From: Verrucomicrobiaceae bacterium UBA2429
Lineage (GTDB): Bacteria > Verrucomicrobiota > Verrucomicrobiia > Verrucomicrobiales > Verrucomicrobiaceae
Length of the DNA stretch: 19,388 bases
Assembly: GCA_002343505.1 (NCBI GenBank)
Contig: DDQZ01000057.1
Span: forward strand, 1-19,388
Reading direction: 5' to 3'
Shown: positions 4,486-10,740 of the stretch, one piece after another
How positions within the stretch are numbered: the stretch's first letter is position 1
How the letters are laid out: every line of letters starts with the position of its first letter
Program-made: the position numbers and the translations under genes
The notes under the pieces: generated by a model
What the model saw: only the letters and a program-made list of their open reading frames with translations
Told to the model about the DNA's origin: nothing
The model's database searches: none

Positions 4486-7164
4486 TCAACCCACCGCGCT
4501 GACATCCAGGCGGACGAGGTCGAGCAGCTCGTCACCGCTCATGTCGGTGAGGAGTTTTTCCGCGCCCGCGCCGGAGCCGAGGAGGTCGGAGGAAAGGGCG
4601 AGCTTTTCCTCGATGAGGGCGTCGATGCGCTCCTCGATGGTGCCCTGGCAGAGGAATTTGTGGACGATGACATTGCGCTTCTGGCCGATGCGGAAGGCGC
4701 GGTCGGTGGCCTGGTTTTCGACGGCGGGATTCCACCAGCGGTCGAAGTGGATGACGTGGCTGGCGGCGGTGAGGTTCAGCCCGGTGCCGCCGGCCTTGAC
4801 GCTGATGACCATGAAGGGCGGGCCGCCGGGCTGCTGGAAGCTTTCGACAAGATCGGGGCGTTTTTTCACGGCGGTGCCGCCGTGGAGGATGAGGCCCTCG
4901 CGCCCGAAGACGCCGGCGAGGTGGCGGGCGAGCGGGGCGCATGTCTCCTGAAACTGGGTGAAGACCAGGGCGCGCTCCCGCCGCTCGGCGAGCTGGGCGC
5001 AGATTTCGGTGAGGCGGGCGAATTTGCCGCTGTCCTCCGGCTGCCAGACGCCGTCGCCATTCCAGTGGCTGGGGTGGTTGCAGACTTGCTTGAACTTGAG
5101 CAGGAAGCCGAGGACGAGGCCCTGGCGCTTGACGGGTTCGAGGTCCTTGTCGTCGAGCATTTTGGCGAGCTGGTCCACGAGCTTGGCGTAGAGGGTGGCC
5201 TGGCGCCTGGTGAGGGTGCAGAAGGCTTTGAGTTCGATCTTGTCTGGCAGGTCGGTGATGATGCTGCGGTCGGTCTTCATGCGCCGCAGGATGTAGGGCT
5301 GCACGAGGCGGCGCAGGGGCGCGTAACCTTCAGGGCTGCCGGCGCCGCGCTTGACGGCCTGGGCAAAGGCGGCGGCGGGGCCGAGCAGGCCGGGGTTGAG
5401 GAAATCGAAAAGGCTCCAGAGATCGCCGGGGCGGTTCTCGACCGGGGTGCCGGTGAGGGCGACGCGGGCGGGGGCGGCGAGTTTTTTGACGGCTCTGGCG
5501 GCGCCGCTGCCGGGGTTTTTGACGGCCTGGGCCTCGTCGAGGATGACGAGGCTCCAGGGGTGGCTCAGCCAGCTTTCGGCGCGCTGGAGGAACGGGTAGG
5601 TGGTGAGCATGGCGTCACACCCGCGCAGGGCGGCGGCGGGGTCTTTGGCGGCATGGTCGAGCTGCTCGCGCGGGAGCTGGGAGGGGTGGGCGATGAGGAC
5701 TCTCAACTCGGGGGCGAAACGGGCGAGCTCCGCTTTCCAGTTGCCGATGAGGGAGGCTGGGACGACGAGAAGGGCGGAGGCGTTTTCCACGCCCTTGCGG
5801 GCGCGGCTACGCTCCAGCAGGAGGGCGATGACTTGGAGAGTTTTGCCCAGGCCCATGTCATCGGCGAGGCAGGCGCCGAGACCGAGGCGGGTCATGCCGT
5901 GGAGCCAGGCGAAACCTTTCTGCTGGTAGGGCCGGAGGGTGGCGCGCAGGCCGGGCGGCGGCGGCATTTCCCCAGGGGCGCGGATTTCCTCAAGAGCCCG
6001 GGCGAGCGCTTTGCCTGCGATGACCTGGCTCCAGTCCGGCACCTGGGCGGCGCTTTCATCCCCGCCGGCGGCGGCGGCGCGCGGATCGAAGCCGGCGAGC
6101 AGTCTCATGCCGTCGAGGAAGCCGATGCCGCCCTCGCCCGCGGCATGCCGCACTTTGCGCCAGTGGGCCAGCACCTGGCGGAGCTGGTCACCATCCACCT
6201 CGACCCATCTGCCGCGCAAGGAAACGAGGCCGGTCTCGGCGCTGAGGAGCTTTTCCCACTCGGCTTCGGTGAGGGGTTCGCCATCGAGGCTCTGGCTGAT
6301 TTTAAAGGAGAGCAAGGCGCCGGCGTGGAGGGAGGTCTTTTTCGGCGCGTCCACGGTGACGCTGACGGCGGGGCGGGGGCCTTTGCCGCCGCGCCACCAG
6401 TCGGGCAGTTTCATGACGATGCCGCTTTCCTGGAGCGCGGGGCTTTCTTTGAGCAGACGGAAGGCCTCGGGCGGGGTCATGGCCAGGGGCTGGAAAAGGC
6501 GGCGCGTCTCCAGCCACTCGCGCACGAGCCGGGAGCGGGCGGCGGCGGTGCGCACGGGTTCGAGCAGCGCGGCGAGCGCGGCCTGGTCTTTCTGTCCGGC
6601 GTAAAGCTGGAGGGCGCGCGCCAGCGGGAGGTGCTGGGGCTGGCCGGAAGCGTTGAGCTTTTCGGTGAAGGTGGCGAGGAAGGCGAAGGGGCGTTGAGTG
6701 TCGGTCTTGTTTTCCGCCAGGTGGAAGGTGACGCGTCCGACGGCGTGCCAGGCGGGGTTTTCGAGGCGCAGCCAGTCCCCGACACCGCCAGGGTGGGCTG
6801 CGATGAGGGCGGTGACATGCCCGGTCAGTGCCTGCCACCAGCGCAGGGCGGTCTCGGACGTGAGGTGCTCCGAGCCTGGAAAGGGAGGCGCGGCGGCGAG
6901 GAAGGCGGCGGTCTCGTCCACAGACGGCGGCGTCACTGCGGCGGGGTCGCGTGTCTGGCAGAGGCGGGTGAGGAAGCGGCGCGGCCACTCGCGCAGCCAG
7001 CGCCAGGGGGCGTCGAGTTCGGCGTCGAGCAATCCCGCCGCCAGCAGGAGCAGCAGGGCGGCCTCGCCTTCAACAGCGGCGGCGGCGAGCTTGCGCCCGG
7101 TGCTGTCCTCGGGCGCGCCTTCGCAGTGGAGAATGCCTTCGGGGCTGAGGGCGGGATGCGGCAT
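4486..7164 (-). CDS. SNF2/RapA-family DEAD-box-like helicase
   Basis: The 892-residue protein has an N-terminal region of about 1-300 with no recognised domain. A bacterial SNF2-associated stretch (DUF3670-type, LVSLRGRWVEVDGDQL around 310-326) comes next. The SNF2 ATPase core contains Walker A DDMGLGKT (K441), the Walker B box DEAQ (543-546), and ALTGTPVENR. The C-terminal helicase lobe contains motif V/VI elements VISVKAGGTGLNLTAASHVIHFDRWWNPAVE and QATDRAFRIGQ (about residue 820). All catalytic motifs are intact, so it should be an ATP-dependent double-stranded DNA or nucleoprotein translocase. Bacterial members are implicated in RNA polymerase recycling (RapA-like) or DNA repair. No nuclease or methylase neighbour suggests a phage-defence role. 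The start has no clear Shine-Dalgarno. The gene diverges from the small YHS-like gene at 7337. Confidence 0.95.
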   Translation of the reverse strand: MPHPALSPEGILHCEGAPEDSTGRKLAAAAVEGEAALLLLLAAGLLDAELDAPWRWLREWPRRFLTRLCQTRDPAAVTPPSVDETAAFLAAAPPFPGSEHLTSETALRWWQALTGHVTALIAAHPGGVGDWLRLENPAWHAVGRVTFHLAENKTDTQRPFAFLATFTEKLNASGQPQHLPLARALQLYAGQKDQAALAALLEPVRTAAARSRLVREWLETRRLFQPLAMTPPEAFRLLKESPALQESGIVMKLPDWWRGGKGPRPAVSVTVDAPKKTSLHAGALLSFKISQSLDGEPLTEAEWEKLLSAETGLVSLRGRWVEVDGDQLRQVLAHWRKVRHAAGEGGIGFLDGMRLLAGFDPRAAAAGGDESAAQVPDWSQVIAGKALARALEEIRAPGEMPPPPGLRATLRPYQQKGFAWLHGMTRLGLGACLADDMGLGKTLQVIALLLERSRARKGVENASALLVVPASLIGNWKAELARFAPELRVLIAHPSQLPREQLDHAAKDPAAALRGCDAMLTTYPFLQRAESWLSHPWSLVILDEAQAVKNPGSGAARAVKKLAAPARVALTGTPVENRPGDLWSLFDFLNPGLLGPAAAFAQAVKRGAGSPEGYAPLRRLVQPYILRRMKTDRSIITDLPDKIELKAFCTLTRRQATLYAKLVDQLAKMLDDKDLEPVKRQGLVLGFLLKFKQVCNHPSHWNGDGVWQPEDSGKFARLTEICAQLAERRERALVFTQFQETCAPLARHLAGVFGREGLILHGGTAVKKRPDLVESFQQPGGPPFMVISVKAGGTGLNLTAASHVIHFDRWWNPAVENQATDRAFRIGQKRNVIVHKFLCQGTIEERIDALIEEKLALSSDLLGSGAGAEKLLTDMSGDELLDLVRLDVSAVG

Positions 7165-7212
7165 GGAGGGTTTTCATGCCCTGGATGGCCGCCTCCGGCA
7201 AGATCGCGCGGC

Positions 7213-7228
7213 CGGAAAAATTTTTCCG
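7213..7228. promoter_or_regulatory. 16-bp perfect palindrome between divergent genes
   Basis: The sequence cggaaaaatttttccg is a perfect palindrome lying 49 bp upstream of the helicase ATG and 109 bp upstream of the YHS-like ATG. Its A-tract/T-tract centre would be intrinsically bent. An operator for one or both divergent genes is a reasonable guess. The run of eight A residues at 7232-7239 makes the whole interval unusually AT-rich for this genome. No consensus promoter was recognised in 7165-7336. Confidence 0.5.
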
Positions 7229-7336
7229 CTCAAAAAAAAGGCTTCACAAGAAAGACTCCGGTTCGTACGTTGTCGGACAGCCGGACCTCACCGGTCTGGC
7301 AGTCACCACAAAACCAAAACTAGCATAACACACATC

Positions 7337-7537
7337 ATGAAGACTCTGTTCTCCCTCCTCGCCGTCGCCGGCTTCGCCTCCGCCGCCCCGGTCAACACCG
7401 AGTGCCCCGTGGCCGGCAAGCCCGCCAAGCCCTCCGTGACGACCACGCACGAAGGCAAGGAAATCGCCTTCTGCTGCAACAACTGCAAAGGCAAGTTCGA
7501 AGCCGATCCGGCCAAGTACGCGAAGAAAATCAAGTAA
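7337..7537 (+). CDS. Small exported YHS-like cysteine protein
   Basis: The 66-residue protein has a signal peptide (MKTLFSLLAVAGFASA, cleaved about residue 16-17). A compact YHS/TRASH-like domain follows: NTECPVAGKPAK, then HEGKEIAFCCNNCKGKFEADPAKYAKKI. Three cysteines, C23 together with the C46/C47 pair and C50, match the metal-binding cysteine arrangement of YHS domains, which bind metals such as copper. The exported location suggests periplasmic metal binding or a sensor/chaperone role. There is no Shine-Dalgarno: the 20 bases upstream are A/C-rich. It is a single-gene unit closed by the strong terminator at 7559-7590. It diverges from the helicase gene. I chose the internal ATG at 7337 because the upstream part of the open frame overlaps the helicase gene antisense. 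Confidence 0.85.
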   Translation: MKTLFSLLAVAGFASAAPVNTECPVAGKPAKPSVTTTHEGKEIAFCCNNCKGKFEADPAKYAKKIK

Positions 7538-7558
7538 GGCCCCGGTTGGGTCTGCAAA

Positions 7559-7590
7559 AGCGGAGCCGCGCGAGCGGCTCCGCTTTTTTT
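7559..7590 (+). terminator. Strong intrinsic terminator of the YHS-like gene
   Basis: An 11-bp perfect stem (agcggagccgc 7559-7569 with gcggctccgct 7574-7584) encloses a gcga tetraloop and runs into T residues through 7590. It begins 21 bases after the stop codon. This is the only textbook Rho-independent terminator in the window. Confidence 0.93.
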
Positions 7591-7670
7591 GTTGCCCGGG
7601 TGCCGCGCCGCCGGCCGTCCTTGCGCGTCAACATTGCCGCGCGTTGCCGCGGGAGAGAGGGTCGTTCATT

Positions 7671-7689
7671 CCATTCCGGTCCGGAATGG
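7671..7689. promoter_or_regulatory. 9-bp inverted repeat upstream of the oxidoreductase gene
   Basis: The sequence ccattccgg/ccggaatgg with a single central T (7680) forms a near-perfect dyad in the otherwise featureless 7591-7790 interval, 146 bp before the ATG at 7836. It could be a repressor operator. It is also made of the same cattccg letters as the heptamer array at 1163-1205, so it may be a small fragment of the same intergenic repeat family. Confidence 0.4.
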
Positions 7690-7790
7690 CAAAGCCGCCG
7701 CCCGCAATCCGTGAAAGTCTGGGCAAGTGGCAGCCGGACCTGGAATGACCCGGCATGGGCATGACGCGGCATTTTCCGGCAAGCCGCCAT

Positions 7791-7819
7791 TTGCCCGCGC
7801 GGCGCGTCCGCTTTATGGA
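7791..7819 (+). promoter_or_regulatory. Weak candidate promoter for the oxidoreductase gene
   Basis: TTGCCC (7791-7796) and TATGGA (7814-7819) are separated by 17 bases, and the ATG lies 16 bases past the -10 box. The match is poor (three of six bases in each box). It is listed because two other genes here show a similar TTGCC-type -35. Confidence 0.25.
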
Positions 7820-7835
7820 CTGCGGCTCAACCATC

Positions 7836-8957
7836 ATGAAAAAAGTCGGCATTGGAATCATCGGCGGCGGCCTCATGGGCCGGGAAATGGCGAGCGCCTT
7901 CGGGCGCTGGTGCGCGCTCACGGATGTGACTGTGCAGCCCGAACTCGTGGCTGTGGCGGATCTAGTGGAGCCGGTGCGGGAGTGGTTCCGGCAGGTGCCC
8001 TCATGCGCGCAGATCACGGCGGATTACCACGAGCTGCTGGCGAACCCGGCGGTGGACGTGGTGTATGTGGCGGTGCCGCACAACCTGCATGAGAAGATTT
8101 ACACGGATGTGCTGGCGGCGGGCAAGGACCTCTTCGCGGAGAAGCCCTTCGGCATGGACCTGGCCTCCTCGCGCAACATTCTGGCGGCGTGCCGGAGCAG
8201 CGGGCGCTTTGTGCGCTGCTCGTCGGAGTTTCCTTTTTTTCCTGGGGCGCAGCGCGTGATCGCGGAAGTGGGCTCGGGCCGGCTGGGACGTATTTTGGAG
8301 GTGGTCTCGGGCTTTCATCACAGCAGCGACCTGGATGCGACGAAGCCGGCGAACTGGAAGCGCTTTTCCCGCGCCTGCGGCGAGATCGGCGTGCTGGGGG
8401 ACCTGGGGATGCACGCGTGCCACATCCCGCTGCGGCTGGGCTGGCGGCCAAAGCAGGTCTTTGCCCAACTGCAAAAAGGCTACCCCGAGCGCCCGGATGG
8501 CAAGGGCGGCATGGCGGCGTGCGACACATGGGACAACGCGCTGCTGCACTGCTGGACGGACATTGGCGGCCATGAGGCGCCGCTGCGCCTGGAAATGAAG
8601 CGCCTGGCTCCCGGCGAGACGAACACCTGGTTCATCGAGGTGCTCGGCACCGAGGGCGGCGCGCGCTACTCGACGAAGGAGCCGAAGACGCTGTGGCTCT
8701 TCGAGGGCGGCAAGGAGCAGTATTGGAAGAGGACGGACCTGGGCTTTGGCATGCCGTTCAAGGCGGTGACGGGCGGCATTTTCGAGCCGGGCTTCCCGGA
8801 TGTGATCCAGCAAATGTGGGCGGCCTTTCTCATGGAGCGGGAAGGAAAGCTGGACGGCCGGTTTGGCTGCGCCACGCCGGAGGAGGCGTTGGCCACTCAG
8901 GAGATCTTCGCCGCGGCGCTGGAGAGCCAGAAGAACCGCGCGGTGGTGGCGGTGTGA
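7836..8957 (+). CDS. Gfo/Idh/MocA-family NAD(P)-dependent oxidoreductase
   Basis: The 373-residue cytoplasmic protein has an N-terminal Rossmann fold with dinucleotide motif GIIGGGLMG (7-15). The family signature EKP is at 102-104 (LFAEKPFGMD), and the C-terminal substrate-domain motif DLGMHACHI lies at 189-197, with H193 in the position of the usual catalytic histidine. Family members oxidise or epimerise sugars, inositols and related polyols with NAD(P). The substrate cannot be read from sequence. I chose ATG 7836 (MKKVGIG) because it places the Rossmann strand at the N-terminus. The frame is open upstream to 7755, but those residues look non-coding. trmB follows 90 nt downstream on the same strand, with a hairpin repeat in the gap. 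Confidence 0.93.
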   Translation: MKKVGIGIIGGGLMGREMASAFGRWCALTDVTVQPELVAVADLVEPVREWFRQVPSCAQITADYHELLANPAVDVVYVAVPHNLHEKIYTDVLAAGKDLFAEKPFGMDLASSRNILAACRSSGRFVRCSSEFPFFPGAQRVIAEVGSGRLGRILEVVSGFHHSSDLDATKPANWKRFSRACGEIGVLGDLGMHACHIPLRLGWRPKQVFAQLQKGYPERPDGKGGMAACDTWDNALLHCWTDIGGHEAPLRLEMKRLAPGETNTWFIEVLGTEGGARYSTKEPKTLWLFEGGKEQYWKRTDLGFGMPFKAVTGGIFEPGFPDVIQQMWAAFLMEREGKLDGRFGCATPEEALATQEIFAAALESQKNRAVVAV

Positions 8958-8992
8958 CGCGCCGCCTGGGGAGCGGGCATCCTGCCTGCTCT

Positions 8993-9013
8993 GAACAGGC
9001 GGGACGCCTGTTC
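8993..9013. repeat. 9-bp-stem hairpin in the oxidoreductase-trmB gap
   Basis: gaacaggcg (8993-9001) pairs perfectly with cgcctgttc (9005-9013) around the loop gga. There is no T-run after it. The surrounding sequence from 8974 (gggcatcctgcctgctctg) looks like part of a recurring intergenic element of the phylum, though only one copy lies in this window. Confidence 0.6.
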
Positions 9014-9047
9014 CCCATGCATGATCCATCCCCGCAACCTGCCAGCC

Positions 9048-9641
9048 ATGTCCGCGTTGTTCATCCCGCCCGACTACTTCCGCGAGCTGCGGCGGGAGGA
9101 GGTCTGCGCCGACCCGGCGCGTCCGCTGGAGGTGGAGCTGGGCTGCGGGGATGGCACCTTCCTCGCGGGCATGGCGGCGCGGCACCCGGAGCGGGAGTTT
9201 TTGGGCATCGAGCGCATGCTTGGCCGCGTGGGCAAGACGATGCGGAAAATCGAGTCCGGCAGGCTGGTGAATGCGCGGGTGATGCGGCTGGAGAGCGGTT
9301 ACGCGGCCGGATGGCTGCTGCCCGCGGCGGCGGTCGCGCGTGTGCATCTGCTGTGCCCGGACCCCTGGCCGAAGAAGCGCCACACGGCGCGGCGGCTGGT
9401 GAACCAGGAGGAGTTCCTCAACGGCCTGGCGCGAATCCTGGAGCCGGGCGGGGAGTTTTTGCTGAAAACGGACGACCCGCCCTACTTCGAGGACGCGCTG
9501 GCCAGCCTTGGCGCGCGGCGGGAGTTTGAGAGGCTCGAATGGCCGGAGGATGCGTTTTTCTACCCCGTCACGGATTTCGAGAGCCACTGGCTGGCACTCG
9601 GCAAGGAAATCCATCGCGCGCGCTGGCGGCGGATGCGGTGA
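9048..9641 (+). CDS. trmB: tRNA (guanosine(46)-N7)-methyltransferase
   Basis: The 197-residue class I SAM-dependent methyltransferase forms m7G46 in the variable loop of tRNAs. The SAM-binding motif ELGCGDGTFL is at 30-39. The acidic strand-2 motif LGIERM is at 52-57, and the TrmB hallmark CPDPWPKKRH lies at 103-112. A later KTDDPPYFEDAL corresponds to the family's TD.xxY substrate region. It is slightly shorter than E. coli TrmB because of a short N-terminus. I prefer ATG 9048 (MSALFIPPDYF) over the in-frame ATG at 9021, whose nine extra residues look like intergenic sequence. It is probably cotranscribed with the upstream oxidoreductase, but there is no functional link. Confidence 0.92.
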   Translation: MSALFIPPDYFRELRREEVCADPARPLEVELGCGDGTFLAGMAARHPEREFLGIERMLGRVGKTMRKIESGRLVNARVMRLESGYAAGWLLPAAAVARVHLLCPDPWPKKRHTARRLVNQEEFLNGLARILEPGGEFLLKTDDPPYFEDALASLGARREFERLEWPEDAFFYPVTDFESHWLALGKEIHRARWRRMR

Positions 9642-9692
9642 GTCCCGGCATCGGGAGAGGGCATACGCATGAGCGGGCCGGACGCGAGTGGA

Positions 9693-10676
9693 TCAAGGCT
9701 CCTTGGCGTAGTCGGCGTAGGCTTCGGCAATTTTGGCCGCTTTTTCATCGCCGGTGTGGAAGATGAAGCGGTGGCGCAGGGTGATCTTTTCACCCTTCTT
9801 GAGGGTGAAGGCTCCGGTTTCGGAGTTTTTGTCCAGGGATTGCAAACCAAAGGGGTTGGCGGTGAAGAGGCCGTAGGTGCGCACATGCCAGGGGGTGGGA
9901 TGGCGGAAGCTGGAGGGGTGGTTGAGCATGGCCACGCCCACAGAGGCTCCTTTCACGGTGCCGTGGTAGTCCACCCAAGTGGCGCGCTTGGCCCAGGCGT
10001 CGCCGTCGGTGTGGCCCTCGCTGTTGATGATGCGGCCGGTGCCCTTGCCTTCCTTGCCCTTGTCCACGGCCATCTCGGAGGGGACGCGGATGCTGAGTCC
10101 GGCGTCTTTTTTATCATCCACGAGCGTGTCGCCCTCGGTGGCGATGAGTTCGATGTCCACGTCAATGATACGGGCGCCATTTTTGACCATGAAAGTATGG
10201 CGGCGGATTTCCTCGATGATTTTTTTTCCTGCGGCATCCACATGATCGGCCACGACGGCGAGCACGGCCTTTTCGCCGTCCTTCATTTCGGTGATGGACC
10301 GGTGCTTGATGGCGCCGAGATGGCTGACACGGGCCGAGGTCTTGTCGCTCGGCTTTTCTCCGAATGTGCTTCGCTCCGCCCAGGTGTCGTATCCGCCGAT
10401 GTTTTCGTGGCCAAAGCAGAGGCCGCGATGATGGGGATGGTCGTGCTGCTCGCCCTCGACGGTCTTCATGGGGTAGCTCCGCGTCATGTCGGTGCCATCG
10501 GGGCCGATGATGGGCCAGAGGTAGGTTTTATTGGCCTGGTCCACGACGAATTCGGTGAAGAACTGGCCGTCCAGCTTCACGATGGCGCCGCCCGCGGCGG
10601 TTTTTTCGAGGGTGAAACTCCCCCCGTGGGCGGAGGCGGTGACGAGAAGGGCGGCGAGGACGTGGTGGAGCTTCAT
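9693..10676 (-). CDS. Exported PmoA-like (DUF6807) family protein
   Basis: The 327-residue protein has an N-terminal signal peptide (MKLHHVLAALLVTASAHG). The mature part is a beta-rich domain of the PmoA-like/DUF6807 family, marked by HDHPHHRGLCFGH at 78-90 and by SFRHPTPWHVRTYGLFTANPFG near the C-terminus. Despite the family name it is not methane monooxygenase. The fold resembles carbohydrate mutarotase/lyase-type beta sandwiches, and the biochemical role is unestablished. The frame stays open upstream to 10976, but that part overlaps the divergent esterase gene. The signal peptide at ATG 10674-10676 is the obvious start. A TTGCCT/TTTTAC pair at 10684-10713 lies just upstream. It diverges from the exported esterase with a 64-nt gap, so the two may be coregulated. 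Confidence 0.9.
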   Translation of the reverse strand: MKLHHVLAALLVTASAHGGSFTLEKTAAGGAIVKLDGQFFTEFVVDQANKTYLWPIIGPDGTDMTRSYPMKTVEGEQHDHPHHRGLCFGHENIGGYDTWAERSTFGEKPSDKTSARVSHLGAIKHRSITEMKDGEKAVLAVVADHVDAAGKKIIEEIRRHTFMVKNGARIIDVDIELIATEGDTLVDDKKDAGLSIRVPSEMAVDKGKEGKGTGRIINSEGHTDGDAWAKRATWVDYHGTVKGASVGVAMLNHPSSFRHPTPWHVRTYGLFTANPFGLQSLDKNSETGAFTLKKGEKITLRHRFIFHTGDEKAAKIAEAYADYAKEP

Positions 10677-10683
10677 GGCGCGG

Positions 10684-10730
10684 GTAAAAGGGCGGAGAAG
10701 AACGCGTAGGCAAGCCCGTTTCTTCCGCCC
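10684..10730. promoter_or_regulatory. Divergent control region with inverted repeat and candidate leaderless promoter
   Basis: Between the divergent ATGs, gggcggagaagaa (10690-10702) and ttcttccgccc (10720-10730) form an inverted repeat with a two-base bulge. On the minus strand TTGCCT (10713-10708) and TTTTAC (10689-10684) are separated by 18 bases. The -10 ends seven bases before the PmoA-like ATG, so the transcript would be leaderless. A regulator bound to the dyad could control both genes. No plus-strand promoter was recognised. Confidence 0.35.
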
Positions 10731-10740
10731 CCGCCACGCC

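Noticed and set aside
4486..7164. Phage-defence system built on the SNF2 helicase (DISARM- or Druantia-like)
   Set aside because: Neighbours are a YHS-like protein and a haem-motif protein. No methylase, nuclease, phospholipase D or DUF1998 partner is present, and the architecture fits ordinary RapA/SNF2 proteins.
4660..7323. An 887-codon open frame on the plus strand opposite the helicase gene
   Set aside because: It is almost exactly antisense to the SNF2 helicase, has Gly/Glu/Ala-rich low-complexity translation with no domain, and arises from high GC3 on the real strand suppressing stop codons.
8001..9614. A 537-codon minus-strand open frame over the oxidoreductase and trmB
   Set aside because: It is a shadow of two well-supported genes, spans their intergenic hairpin, and has no recognisable domain.
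9693..10676. Particulate methane monooxygenase subunit A
   Set aside because: The protein has one signal peptide and no membrane helices. It belongs to the misleadingly named PmoA-like/DUF6807 family.
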